This document shows positions 43,036-54,526 of a stretch of DNA of 64,000 bases, one piece after another. The DNA is taken from positions 122,713,842-122,777,841 of the forward strand of contig OX235270.1 of NCBI GenBank assembly GCA_944472135.2, written 5' to 3'. The DNA is from Trichobilharzia regenti. Taxonomy: Eukaryota > Platyhelminthes > Trematoda > Strigeidida > Schistosomatidae. A model generated the notes under the pieces. The model was given only the letters and a program-made list of their open reading frames with translations, was not told the origin of the DNA and did not search any database. The stretch's first letter is position 1; the number at the start of each line of letters is the position of its first letter. The position numbers were made by a program, and so were the translations under genes.

Positions 43036-44635
43036 TATAATTATGTTATTATAACTACTCTCCTAGGTCCCGAATGGAACATAGCGCTTCAACAACACAT
43101 CTCCACTTTGTTCTGTTCTCTAATGTTCTATTCAGCCACGTCCACGATTGCCCATAATCTCTCATCTCTACCTCCTCATCACAGAACCTCCTACATGTCA
43201 CCCTCTCACTGACAACCCACTCGTCGCTCCCTCTTCGGACTACACTCGAGCGATGGCCTGCACTGCGCGCGATGTCATTCCACGACCTCCTCAATGTATG
43301 CCTGGTCAATCCAACCCCATTTTCTCCTACATATTTGTTGAGCAGTCGTCTCTTGGTTGGCTTGTCCTCAGCCAGAGTTTCTTGTCACTAATTCTTTCTG
43401 GCCGGCCGGCCGGCCGGTCATTTGATCCTCAGTATGGAGCCAGCCAGAGAAGGCAGCTGTTGATGAAATCCCGTAACTTCTTGGAGATCCTTTCCGTGAC
43501 ACGCAGTGCAAGTTTCTGACCCTTTATAGAAGGACTGACAGGCTTCACATCTGTGTTGGAAATATTAATATTACTGCTCATTCTGCGGAGTACGGAAGAT
43601 TTCTAAACTGGTTTCCGGTTGATGAAGGCGTATCCTGCCTTTCCCATTCTGACTGGCTGGCTTTGAAACAATGCTGAATGCCCAGATAAGTGAAGTAGGT
43701 AACCTCTGTCAGATCTCTCGCTTTGATGGTGATTGGTGCTGGTTGTTGTTGTCGTTGCTGTTGGTTGTTTATCTTCATCACTTCCGTCTTCTCTATGTTC
43801 ACCTGGATTCCTGTCCTCACTGGCTGCTTCTGTAGCCAGCCAGTTAATTGGTTTCGCCAGACAGCAAGTCTTCGAGTTTGTGTGACATTAGACATATATC
43901 ATCCACTCGCAAAATCCAGATCTCGAGTCTTCTTGTCGCTCAGTGCAGAGTATTCCTGTCTTCTCACTCCCTGTGTACAGTCTAACGCATAATCCAGTCC
44001 ACCACAGTTAATAACATCATCGATGATAGTAGTGGGCAGTCAGCCCTGTCTTACTCCTGCGTACACTTCAAACGCCTCTCTGAGTTTTCCGTTGTGGACC
44101 ACCTGACACCTCACATTGTCATATAGCCAGCCAGCTGTTGAATGAGCCTGATAACGATTTGTGCATCGCACGCCGTAGTGTCGAAGTAGTTTCCGAATTA
44201 CTTCTCAGTAAGCGCTGTCTGGTGAAGGCCTTTGCAAAGTCGATGAAGTTGTGGTAGAGAGAGATTTGACTGCCATTCTATGCTTTGTTGTGTGATGACG
44301 ATGCGTAGAGTTGAAATTTAGTCAGCACACGATTTACCTTTCGTGAATCCAGCTTGTTCTGGGCTGGTGTGTTTCTGCATCCAGTGCACACTTTGTTCTG
44401 TTAAGGATGATGTGACTTAGTATTTTACTTGGCGTGGACAAGAGCATAGTTCCACGCCAGTTCTTGCAGACTCATGTGTGAGTCACCCTTTTATGGAAGC
44501 TTGACATGATAGCCAGTCCTTCTACCAATCTGTGGGTACATTTCCTTCTTTCCAGACCTTTTGTAATAGTGGTGTGAGAACATCTGCTATCATATCTGGA
44601 TCCCTCTCCAATGTTTCGAGATTAATTCCGGACCA
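43036..44635 (-). pseudogene. RTE relic, RT and C-terminal part, spacer unit 1
   Basis: Minus strand, same RTE family. It begins abruptly at 44635 within the GPDGIP motif; DPDMIADVLTPLLQKVWKEG follows at once. Later: NIEKTEVMKI and DLTEVTYFTYLG (43578-43895), and the C-terminus NDIARSAGHRSS...NRTKWRCVVEALC (43309-43055). The 3' end matches gaagcgctatgttcc. Many frameshifts; a GGCC tetranucleotide run at 43400-43417 lies at the position of IRWPEK. Confidence 0.87.
43400..43417. repeat. (GGCC)n run in RTE relic
   Basis: 18 bases of uninterrupted ggcc repeats in otherwise AT-rich DNA; repeated at 57537-57554. Confidence 0.95.
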
Positions 44636-44846
44636 GACGGTGGTACAAATGCTTCAGATTGAACATTGCTTAGGGTTAATTAGCTCATATTTTCGACTTC
44701 GCAATAGCAATAAATGTACTACGAGACACCATAAGCTACTGCATAGAACAAACCTCTACCGTGCTGTTAATTTTATTACAGTTTCTAAATAGTATGCGAG
44801 CAACGTCTCTTCGAATAAAGTTTGTTCTCAAGGTGTTAATAACAAC

Positions 44847-45083
44847 ATTTTCTTTATTCCTTTTACGTTCCTAGTGGAGCATAGGTCTTCAAGCTAGAGA
44901 CTAGTAGTTCCAGTAGCAATGGTGTTTATGTTTACGCAATGGGGTTCCTAGCCTCATGCCCAACTTTCCCTCTTTATCAGTCTTATTACTGGCTTAGCAA
45001 GGTAAAGGATCGCATCGGCCAAGAGTCGAACCCCGAAGCACCGGCGTGGTTGGCGAGCATTATACAGCTGTGCCACCGACGCA
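44847..45083 (-). mobile_element. SINE, type I, right arm unit 1
   Basis: Reverse complement of 41879-42115. Confidence 0.9.
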
Positions 45084-45821
45084 CTAATAATCATATACAG
45101 ACTCAATATCACTATTAGCTACATGAAGACAGAATAGCCTACAACAAAGTCACAAAACAAACAAACCAAACAATTTGATTCAATAAACCAGAAACAGAAG
45201 AGGCATTCGGTGAAGAGATAATCTTTCTAGTATCATTCTCAATCACGCATATGTAATACACGTTATCTTAGCCACAAAAGGAACGCTTCTGAATATGTGC
45301 TACTAAGATTTCTAGTTTTAGGTAGAAATAAAAAGACTACAGAGAAAATTACATACAGAAGAGGCACTGATCAGATAGAGACTAAGGCGAGATAAAGTAA
45401 GGTAAGTAAATTGGGTAACAGGACAACTGTCAGGATTGAGTATAGTTCAACTGAAATCAGAATGTCATTTCAAGATCAGTGTTATAGGAGGCAGAGATGT
45501 AATAATGTGAAAAGTGAGGAAAAGGGAGAAACTACGCTTAAAAATGCTTAGACAAATCAGATCTGTAAGTTTAATAACTAAACAAACTTACCTTCTACGC
45601 AGAGTTCAGGCTTTAGTATATATGGATAGCCATAGTTCTGTTATTTAAAAGACTCTGATTTGTAAGCTTTTGGCAAGGTTTCCGTGCATTCCATAGATGA
45701 CTATGAAGTTTGTTTGAGTTCATCTGGTGTCTTGAATCGATAAGATGTTCCAGAATAAATTTGAAGGAAGACTTATTTTCTCCTCTATACAATCCTGTAG
45801 CTGAATGTCCTATTATATGTT

Positions 45822-46134
45822 CAGATAATAAACGCTGAGCCCAGATCTGCTCCCCTTCTCGACTTTGTGTCTATCAGAATGGCTGCGTCTCCACTTCCTT
45901 GGGCAACATTGAAATGGAGTCTATCTGGTTCGTGGTGTGTTCGTCAGGCGAAATCCATGTTGCTTTGTGTATATCCTTGTGTTTGTACACACTGCCTCCG
46001 ACTACCGAATCATTGAAAGTGCAGAAGTCTGAGAATAATTCTCCGTTCTCATTCATTTCTCCGAGTGAGAGCTTCTCGACCCATGATGAATTCTCTTCCT
46101 GTATTATCAGCTACGAGTTTGGCATTCGTATCAC
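45822..46134 (-). pseudogene. RTE relic, endonuclease part, right arm unit 1 (inner piece)
   Basis: Mirror of the inner part of 40390-41140; split from its other piece (49257-49699) by the young RTE insertion. Confidence 0.88.
46130..46134. repeat. Target-site duplication of the young RTE, 5' side
   Basis: atcac; repeated at 49257-49261. The uninterrupted site gtatcacccatg is seen at about 60266-60277 and, inverted, in both left arms. Confidence 0.85.
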
Positions 46135-49100
46135 ATATGAGCAACCCAAAATGTTGCTTCTCTCTAAACTTTTACTTAATGTAATCATTCTTTTCTCAGG
46201 CGTGAGGCTAGCAACCCCACCCTGTAAACAAAAATTGCTAAAGAAACTTCAGTATGATGAACCTCCTTGCACCAAAAAAAAAAGTCTGTGTAGGAACATG
46301 GAACGTCCGAACTATGTACGAGACTGGGAAAGCTGCCCAGATCGCCAACGAGATGAAAAGATACGGAATACAAGTGCTGGGAATATGTGAGAGCAGATGG
46401 AATGGGAGTGGACTCACCAAATTGTCAACAGGTGAGTCAGTGATCTACTCCGGTCACCCAGAAGATAACCACACGCACACCGAGGGCGTGGCTATCATGA
46501 TGTCACCAACGGCAACGAAAGCCCTGATACAATGGGAGGCGATTTCGTCCAGGATAATGACCGCCAGGTTCAACTCCAAAGGAAGGAAAGTGTCAATCAT
46601 ACAATGTTATGCACCCACAAACAACGCAGACCTCGAGAAGAAAGAAGAATTCTACAGGCAACTACAGGCAACAATGGACAATACTCCAGCTGGCGACATG
46701 AAAATACTAATGGGAGACATGAACGCCAAACTGGGACCAGACAATACGGGAAGGGAACTCATCATGGGTAGAGAAGCTCTAGGAGAAATGAATGAAAACG
46801 GAGAACTCTTCGCCGACTTCTGCGCCTTCAACGAACTGGTGATTGGTGGCAGTGTATACAAGCACAAAGATATCCACAAGGCTACATGGGTGTCACCAGA
46901 CGGGCAAACCAAAAACCAAATCGACTTCATCTCAATCTCAAGGAAGTGGAGGCGCAGCCTACTGGACACAAAAGCAAGAAGAGGAGCAGACGTTGGCTCA
47001 GACCACTATCTCGTACAAGGGACAATCCAAATCAAATTAAAAGCTTTCAGGGAATCAGGAGCTGCAGATAGACCACAAGCCAAGTTCAACACTCAAAAGC
47101 TGAAGGACCAGGCTACAAAGGACATCTTCATTGCAAGCATAAAGGACAAAGCCGAGACACAAATCAACACTAGCGAAAAGGTCGGCGTTGAAAAGCACTG
47201 GAACAACTTGAAAACGGTGTGGAGCCAAACCTGCATAGAAATTCTAGGCAGAAAAAAGAGACAGGACAAACAGTGGCTCACTACGGACACTTGGAAACTA
47301 ATAGAAGAGAGAAGGACAGTGAAGCAAAAGATTATCCAGTGCACTGACGAGCAACAAAAACAGGAGCTGAATGCAAGCTACAATACACTGAACAAAAGAG
47401 TGAAGAAAAGTGCCAGGGAAGACAAAAGAAAATATTATGAAACCATGGCAAACGAAGCAGAACAAGCTGCAGGCAAAGGAGACCTCGCCACACTCTACCA
47501 AACAACTAGGAACCTTTCGGGCAAACGTTCGACACAGATTAAGCCAATAAAGGACGACAATGGAAAGTCAATCACCAAAGAGGTGGAACAGAGAAAGCAC
47601 TGGGTTGAACACTTCAAAAGACTTCTAAATCGTCCGCCACCTACAACACGTCCAGCAATACCAACAACGGAAGCAGAACTACCAGTGAACACTGACCCCC
47701 CGACGAAATCAGAAGTCCTGAATGCAATCAAGATGCTTAAAACTGGGAAAACACCGGGACCAGATGGAATCCCAGCAGAGGCTTTGAAAATAGACCCAGA
47801 GACAACAGCGGACTTGATGACACCACTACTGGAGAAGGTGTGGAAAGAGGGCAAAGTACCCGAGGATTGGAAGAACAGTTACTTATTCAAACTTCCAAAG
47901 AAAGGAGACTTAAGTCAATGTAAAAACTGGCGTGGAATTATGCTTCTGTCCATTCCAAGCAAGATACTAAGTCGCATCATCCTGGAGAGAATCAAACAAG
48001 CCCTAGATGAAAAACTTCGTCCGGAACAGGCTGGATTCAGGAGAAACAAATCATGTATTGATCAAATCGCCACTCTACGGATCATCATTGAACAAAGCTT
48101 GGAATGGCAGTCACCTCTCTATCTCAACTTCATCGACTTTGAAAAGGCCTTCGACAGCGTCGATCGAGAGGTCATTTGGAAACTACTTCGCTACTACGGG
48201 GTCCCATCGACAATTATACACCTCATCCAACAGTTATACGACAATGCTGCATGCCAAGTAATCCACAACGGGAAACTTACGGAAGCCTTCGAAGTGAGGA
48301 CGGGAGTGAGGCAAGGCTGTCTACTATCACCAATGATCTTCCTGATTGCAATTGATTGGATAATGCGACAGACAACGGCAACCAACGAGGGAACAGGCAT
48401 AAAATGGACTGACACAAAAGACTTGGAGGATCTGGATTTCGCCGATGATATATGTCTGATTTCCCATAAACTGGAAGATATGCAAGTGAAAAGTAACAAG
48501 TTGGCAGAAGAAGCATCAAAGATAGGACTTCACGTGAACATAGATAAAACAGAGATGATGAAGATTCCTAGCCAACATCAACAGCAACAACAACAACAGA
48601 CCACAATAAGCATAAATGGGAAGAACCTGAAAGAAACAACCTCCTTCACCTACCTGGGAAGCATCGTCTCAACTACAGGCGGAACTGACGAGGACATCAA
48701 AGCCAGAATCGGAAAAGCAAGACAAGCTTTCATTACTCTCAAATCTGTGTGGAGGTCAACAGCAATCAGCATCAAAAATAAGATCCGGATTTTCAACTCC
48801 AATGTGAAGTCAGTGCTACTATACGGATCAGAGACTTGGCGAGTCATAAAGAGCATCTCAAACAAACTTCAAACCTTCATTAACAACTGTCTCCGCTCAA
48901 TACTCAAGATCAGATGGCCAGAAAAGATCAGCAACAGGGATCTCTGGGAGCGAACCAATCAGGAACCGATTGTGAAACAAATAGGCAGAAAGAAATGGAG
49001 ATGGATTGGCCATACGCTGAGGAAACCATCAAGTGACATCACTAGACAAGCCCTCGAGTGGAACCCGAAAGGGAGGCGGCGAGTTGGTCGTCCAAGGGTG

Positions 49101-49256
49101 ACTTGGAGGAGGTCATGCGAGGAGGAGATGAAAGCATGTGGACAGACCTGGAGCAGGGTGAAAAAGTTGTCAGAAAACCGAAGTCAATGGAGGTGCGCAG
49201 CTGAAGCCCTATGTTCCTCTAGGAACTAAAGGATACAATAATAATAATAATAATAA
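46135..49256 (+). mobile_element. Near-intact RTE-clade retrotransposon inserted in palindrome arm
   Basis: 3122 bp between a 5-bp duplication (atcac). A 119-bp leader, one 991-codon frame and an AAT tail (49237-49256). The leader contains gcgtgaggctagcaacccca, the segment shared with type I SINEs. It landed inside an old relic of its own family. Whether 46135 is the true 5' end or a slight truncation cannot be decided here. Confidence 0.94.
46254..49229 (+). CDS. RTE endonuclease/reverse transcriptase, intact frame
   Basis: 991 codons, uninterrupted. Apurinic-type endonuclease domain, about residues 11-255: GTWNVRT (N17), GICESRW (catalytic E46), GDMNAKLG (D155, N157), GSDHYLV (S249-D250-H251). 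A charged linker follows. RT domain, about 480-800: TPGPDGIPAEAL (G502), QAGFRRNKSCIDQI, FIDFEKAFDSVDRE, GVRQGCLLSPMIF, catalytic FADD at 729-732. A polyglutamine run (HQQQQQQQ) lies just after the RT palm. The C-terminus has WRWIGHTLRKP and a basic stretch GRRRVGRPRVTWRR. All catalytic positions I can check are present, so activity is plausible. Product: element-encoded nickase/RT for target-primed reverse transcription. Start: first ATG pair, 5 residues before PKKKVCVGTW. Confidence 0.93.
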   Translation: MMNLLAPKKKVCVGTWNVRTMYETGKAAQIANEMKRYGIQVLGICESRWNGSGLTKLSTGESVIYSGHPEDNHTHTEGVAIMMSPTATKALIQWEAISSRIMTARFNSKGRKVSIIQCYAPTNNADLEKKEEFYRQLQATMDNTPAGDMKILMGDMNAKLGPDNTGRELIMGREALGEMNENGELFADFCAFNELVIGGSVYKHKDIHKATWVSPDGQTKNQIDFISISRKWRRSLLDTKARRGADVGSDHYLVQGTIQIKLKAFRESGAADRPQAKFNTQKLKDQATKDIFIASIKDKAETQINTSEKVGVEKHWNNLKTVWSQTCIEILGRKKRQDKQWLTTDTWKLIEERRTVKQKIIQCTDEQQKQELNASYNTLNKRVKKSAREDKRKYYETMANEAEQAAGKGDLATLYQTTRNLSGKRSTQIKPIKDDNGKSITKEVEQRKHWVEHFKRLLNRPPPTTRPAIPTTEAELPVNTDPPTKSEVLNAIKMLKTGKTPGPDGIPAEALKIDPETTADLMTPLLEKVWKEGKVPEDWKNSYLFKLPKKGDLSQCKNWRGIMLLSIPSKILSRIILERIKQALDEKLRPEQAGFRRNKSCIDQIATLRIIIEQSLEWQSPLYLNFIDFEKAFDSVDREVIWKLLRYYGVPSTIIHLIQQLYDNAACQVIHNGKLTEAFEVRTGVRQGCLLSPMIFLIAIDWIMRQTTATNEGTGIKWTDTKDLEDLDFADDICLISHKLEDMQVKSNKLAEEASKIGLHVNIDKTEMMKIPSQHQQQQQQQTTISINGKNLKETTSFTYLGSIVSTTGGTDEDIKARIGKARQAFITLKSVWRSTAISIKNKIRIFNSNVKSVLLYGSETWRVIKSISNKLQTFINNCLRSILKIRWPEKISNRDLWERTNQEPIVKQIGRKKWRWIGHTLRKPSSDITRQALEWNPKGRRRVGRPRVTWRRSCEEEMKACGQTWSRVKKLSENRSQWRCAAEALCSSRN

Positions 49257-49699
49257 ATCACCCATGAAGATTTTGATATTTCTGTTCGGGGTATTGTACA
49301 TTATTGCTTCTAGTTGTCTGTAAAATCTTCCTTCTTCTCTTGTTCCGCGTTGTTTGCAGGTGTGCAGCATTTCATGATAATTCTAACCTTCCTTCCTTCC
49401 TTTTGAGTTGGATCTTGCTGTCATGGTCTTGGATGAAATTGGTTCCCACTGCATTAGGGCTTTGGCTACCACTAGTGACATCATGATAGCCATCCATTGC
49501 CCGAGTGTGCTCGTGGTTGTCGTCTGTGTGACCGGAGTAGATTACTGACTCACCAGTTTACTATGTTGACAGTGCACATCCCTTCCATCTGCTTTCGCAT
49601 ATACCCAGTACTTCTATTCCATATCTTCTCATTTCGTTCGCTACCTGGGCAGACTTCCAAACCTCAATGATTGTACGGACATTCTACCTCCCCATTCTT
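49257..49699 (-). pseudogene. RTE relic, endonuclease part, right arm unit 1 (outer piece)
   Basis: Continuation of 45822-46134 beyond the young insertion; mirror of 40390-40832. Confidence 0.87.
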
Positions 49700-52238
49700 A
49701 TTCTCTCTTTCATAGATGCAAGTCATCGGTTGACTGGTTTCCGGGAGGCTTTCACCAGCCTGCGTCATTTGGTCTCTCTGATTCCAACGATGAATGCGTT
49801 TGTTTCTTATATTTTTAGCATTTTTTGTGCGTTGAAATATCTGTAGCAGTTTGGTTGGTTTTGTGTGGTAGGATCGCTAGGCCTATGTCCAAACCTCCCT
49901 TTTTAGCCGGGTTTTGGACCGTAAAGAAAACTAGCGAGCTTATAAATTAGGCTTGACAAGGTTGCATTTTTTCAATGACGACTTCATTCTGAGGGATAAA
50001 ATTTCGTAACATAATTCAGATAAGGTCAATGACCATTACAAACCTAGGTTTACAAAACTTAAGCAAACATTTTGCAGTGTTTCCTCATTGATAACCCAGC
50101 AAGCTATGTGTCTAAAATCATGCCTTTCTTATAGGATGCCAAGTACCTGAAAAAGTGGAGCAGCTAACTGACAGTAATAACATAAATCTAGTACACTTCC
50201 TCCATATTTTTCATCAGTTCCGCACAAATTGTTCTATCAAAATGTACAATTATAAATTTAGGTTGTTGGGTTTGTGAATGCCTCGGTGATTCCAAGATAA
50301 GTATAGTCTGGAATCTATATCAGTTAGGAAACTAGGAAGAACCAGAGACCTATCACTTTCTAGTCACCGAATCTTGAACGGTGCAAACCAATCAGCCTAC
50401 CAGTGATCTAACACAAAATCAGGTTATGAGGACCCCGTTAACATTCAACCACTACCTTTTGATTCAATAACTCATGGATTCTAATTCTATCATGAAGTAA
50501 ATTTGTTTGATATAATCACGCAGCTGTACAGTACTATTTACTGACGATTATGTGGTTTTGTCAAGTAAATCTACTCTATGATGAAATTACACTCTACCGC
50601 TGCACCCAAGTTCTGTTCCTATATTCATGAAATGCGATTTTTACAATTCTTCGATATAGCACTGTCATCATTCAGCGACATCTGTGAGTATGTGACTTCG
50701 CACCATACATTAGGGAACCAGTTGGTGAGGAATTCTTTACTGAATTTCATCGACGCCATCTCTTAGATGACATGTCATTTCAATGTTCATCATTCTAATA
50801 AGATTGCTGACAGACAGAACTAGTGAAATCAAACATCTCTCAGTTACATTAATGCTATGTCGCAAATTACAGCTTACTGGACAAGTGGTAACGTTTTTAC
50901 TCACAACGTGTTATTGTGTTGGATCACTGTTAAGATGGTTGGTGCACATTCCTGTAGGAACAGTTGTCTGGCCCTATCCAGTTTTCTGATGGAATATGGA
51001 TTCGAGACTATGTCCGGAAATGTAGTGGGTAGGAGGCCTGACCACTTGAAAGAGGCGCATGCAAGAACGAAATAACCAACTTATTGAACTTATGACTCTT
51101 TTGTTGTCTACGAGAAATGTCTATACAAGGATTTGATTTTAATTCACTTCAATAGTATACAGTCAGAGATTAACTTCACCTGAGAAAGACAATATAATGA
51201 CTACATCTTCTTGGCGTTTCACTAATGAGTGGGGAAGTTGGATCCATCAAAAGAAGTATATTTCGGAAAGTAGAAACCGGAGCTATATATACACACACAT
51301 TTTCTTGGCTTTGTATCAATGAATTGTGATCGCATTTCGATAAGAAGCTCAACATTCACAGAAAGGTCAGTTTTCTCTAGACATTGTATCGAGAAAGAGC
51401 TCCATGTCCTTCTAAGGGAAAACCGATATATAAAGAAGCGCGTGAAACCTAATATTTGTGAACATGATGTGGTAACAATGAAGGAAATGCCACTACTTTT
51501 GTGTCTGCAATTTAAGGGCGCTAAGCCTAAGGCCTCCATGTCGACCTCTAAACAAAACGGTAATTGGGAAATTCTACTCTGAACATCTGCTCCTATTCTT
51601 CAGTAGCCCTCCAGTGTTCACCGCGAAACAGAAAGACAATTTACCCAAGCTTAGTTCCTCTTCATGAATATACTGGTCTAACTGTCACAGTGAATGAATT
51701 CGTATAGGGTATACAATTTGGCAGGTTCGTTTACGGATTCGAGAACATTTACCATTCTTGTCCGGAGAGATTGAAATTAAATTTGTGTAAATCTCAATTC
51801 AGTGACGCCTGATAGATGCAAAAATCACATAGACGCCAATGTAGTCCCAGACTCCTAAGACATTATCACAGATAGTTCACCTGCTATCTCCACATAGACT
51901 GGACGCTGCAGTAATAGGACTAACAAAGAAAGCAATGAACTATCAGGAAAAACACGTTCAGATATTTTCCCTACTGTGGCTATCTATCATCGGACTAAAA
52001 ATCATCATCTCCCTAATAGGTTTCTCTTCCTGTTTGTCCTTTTCTTTTCTCTTTCCATCCAAAAAATTTTAGACCTGATGTTTTGTAACTTATTTTGATT
52101 TTATAGAGATGCACCGCAAAAGTGAATTACAACACATACAAAATACGTAGTGATTGATCAATGGAATCATGCAAGCAGACTGGCATACTTATCAGGGGCA
52201 TTTCGCAAGCTGTCATCACTTTTCATTTCGGAAAGAGG

Positions 52239-53595
52239 GGAATGGAACTAATATCAGCATCTCCGCCATTGACTGCGCTTCACAATCATGTCTGATAACC
52301 TCTCTAGCCAATAATCCAGACTATCTATCGGACCTCGCCCAGGAAGCCATGATTCATCAACAGACGCTAATCTAACACATCTATCGTTCATCCTATTGTG
52401 TCACATCATAGACTGACCAGACTTACAATTTTCCCATCGAGTCTCAGAGCTAGCAAACTGTAAAACATACTAGAGCCTCTTGGATGACTCTCATAGTACG
52501 TCTCCAATCCACAGAAGCCGATGTCCCGAGATTACAACGCTTACTGGAAGACCATCACCATCAAGTCTAAAGATACGTCGATGATTCTCAGACTGCGCAA
52601 CTTGATGAAAGTGGTTCTATAAGGGTGACGGTGATCAGACACAGGAAATCGCCTCACATCCCCAGCTCACACAGGTCTAGGTTATCTGACACACAGTAGG
52701 ATCACACACTGAAGTATTGTAAATACGACCTTTGACGATCAGGCTTGTGCCCTAACTGCGCCACATGTGCTCCACATGGGTATATGTTGCTTTGGCTTTG
52801 ACTATATGGTTAGGGAAGTCGTCTATCACATCTCCACCACTGCTCTTACAAGTAACTAGATATGCACATATTCGACTGCTTATAACGGCGAATCTACGAG
52901 GGTGAGTACAGATACAGACTCCTGCCAATCTTGCGACAGTACTTTGCAATTAGTCGGGGAAAAGCACGTTATCATATTTACTGACATTGATCTCCAACCG
53001 ACTAATTACGATTTGGGAAGCCTACATGTTATCACTCAGTAAGACTATGTCGTCTGTACACTAAAGAGCGAGAAGTCCTCCTCAAGAAGGCTGGTTCACT
53101 CCACCACCAACACCACTCAGAACTGTCTTCGAAATGTCATCGATATCGAAGAGATATGGTGAGACTGGGCCACCCTGTATTACACCAGTGTTGATGGGAT
53201 TAGGAGTGACAGTTCTCACTGTGCTTAAGCGGTTTCGCTGTAGAACCTTAGTGATGTCAACAGGCGATTTCAGAGGAGGAGGTTCAGCCCAATTGGTCAA
53301 AGGCAGTGATAGCTGGCCTGCGATACGAGCAACTGTGTTCTAACAACTGATGATGGATGAACACATGACCAATGCATCAACGAGATGAGCGAAGCCAGTA
53401 TGTTCTTCACGAATCATTTTTTCACGCATTTTATACAACCTACGACTCAAGACAGCAGCGGATATACTAGACGCATTAAGAAACAGACTGACATCCATAT
53501 GACTGTCACGAGCATTTGGTAGACGCTTTGTAATGAGAGGGACGACACTAGCCGCACCTACTTCACCCAGCGCAGTCAAAGGTGGTCAGACTCTT
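52239..53595 (-). pseudogene. Decayed RTE-type LINE (second family) in right arm
   Basis: Mirror of 36690-37850 but including the RT box CTDDIVLLSDN (about 53060-53028) that the left arm lacks. It extends outward past the palindrome end to about 53595 with ASVVPLITKR, corresponding to the family's VVPIYKKG. Confidence 0.8.
53028..53135. other. 108-bp segment present in right arm, absent from left arm
   Basis: Bounded by acat on both sides (gatgacat / gataacat on the minus strand) and deleted at 37062/37063 in the left arm. On the minus strand it encodes the RT box TDDIVLLSD of the LINE relic, so the right arm is the ancestral state. Confidence 0.85.
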
Positions 53596-53797
53596 ATCTT
53601 CCACGTCGAATATCATTTTATGGCCACGTTCGTTTTGGCTTGAATGTCTTAATCACTGTGTTCGTATCTTGGCCTGTCATGACGAATATGAAGTTGTGAA
53701 AGCGGTTGAAATACGTTAACCACCGGATGTGGATATCCATTTATTGTAAATTTTAAATGATGATTCCATAGCTATGGTGCACTTGAGCTCCAGAATT
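53513..53797. other. Link between palindrome unit 1 and unit 2
   Basis: Starts with the outward continuation of the LINE relic (to about 53595), then sequence with no partner in the window, ending at the tandem-duplication junction gaattcat|atcctgatt. Confidence 0.7.
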
Positions 53798-54526
53798 CAT
53801 ATCCTGATTTTGTGTTAGAACACTGGTAGGCTGATTGGTTTGCACCGTTCAAGATTCGGTGACTAGAAAGTGATAGGTCTCTGGTTCTTCCTAGTTTCCT
53901 AACTGATATAGATTCCAGACTATACTTATCTTGGAATCACCGAGGCATTCACAAACCCAACAACCTAAATTTATAATTGTACATTTTGATAGAACAATTT
54001 GTGCGGAACTGATGAAAAATATGGAGGAAGTGTACTAGATTTATGTTATTACTGTCAGTTAGCTGCTCCACTTTTTCAGGTACTTGGCATCCTATAAGAA
54101 AGGCATGATTTTAGACACATAGCTTGCTGGGTTATCAATGAGGAAACACTGCAAAATGTTTGCTTAAGTTTTGTAAACCTAGGTTTGTAATGGTCATTGA
54201 CCTTATCTGAATTATGTTACGAAATTTTATCCCTCAGAATGAAGTCGTCATTGAAAAAATGCAACCTTGTCAAGCCTAATTTATAAGCTCGCTAGTTTTC
54301 TTTACGGTCCAAAACCCGGCTAAAAAGGGAGGTTTGGACATAGGCCTAGCGATCCTACCACACAAAACCAACCAAACTGCTACAGATATTTCAACGCACA
54401 AAAAATGCTAAAAATATAAGAAACAAACGCATTCATCGTTGGAATCAGAGAGACCAAATGACGCAGGCTGGTGAAAGCCTCCCGGAAACCAGTCAACCGA
54501 TGACTTGCATCTATGAAAGAGAGAAT

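Larger units (their letters stand above)
42327..44635. repeat. Palindrome unit 1, central spacer (2.31 kb)
   Basis: Single-copy within the palindrome but repeated at 56464-58772 with only a few substitutions. The left third (42327-43035) shows no recognised feature; the rest is an RTE relic on the minus strand whose 5' border is exactly the arm/spacer junction. Confidence 0.92.
44636..53512 (-). repeat. Palindrome unit 1, right arm (5.75 kb plus a 3.1-kb RTE insertion)
   Basis: Reverse complement of 36685-42326, interrupted by the RTE at 46135-49256 and 108 bp longer at 53028-53135. Outer end near 53512, where similarity to the left arm falls abruptly inside a LINE relic. Confidence 0.95.

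Noticed and set aside
46532..46771. Short frames inside the RTE endonuclease region
   Set aside because: Alternative frames of the intact 991-codon RTE gene; the same shadows appear in copy 1.
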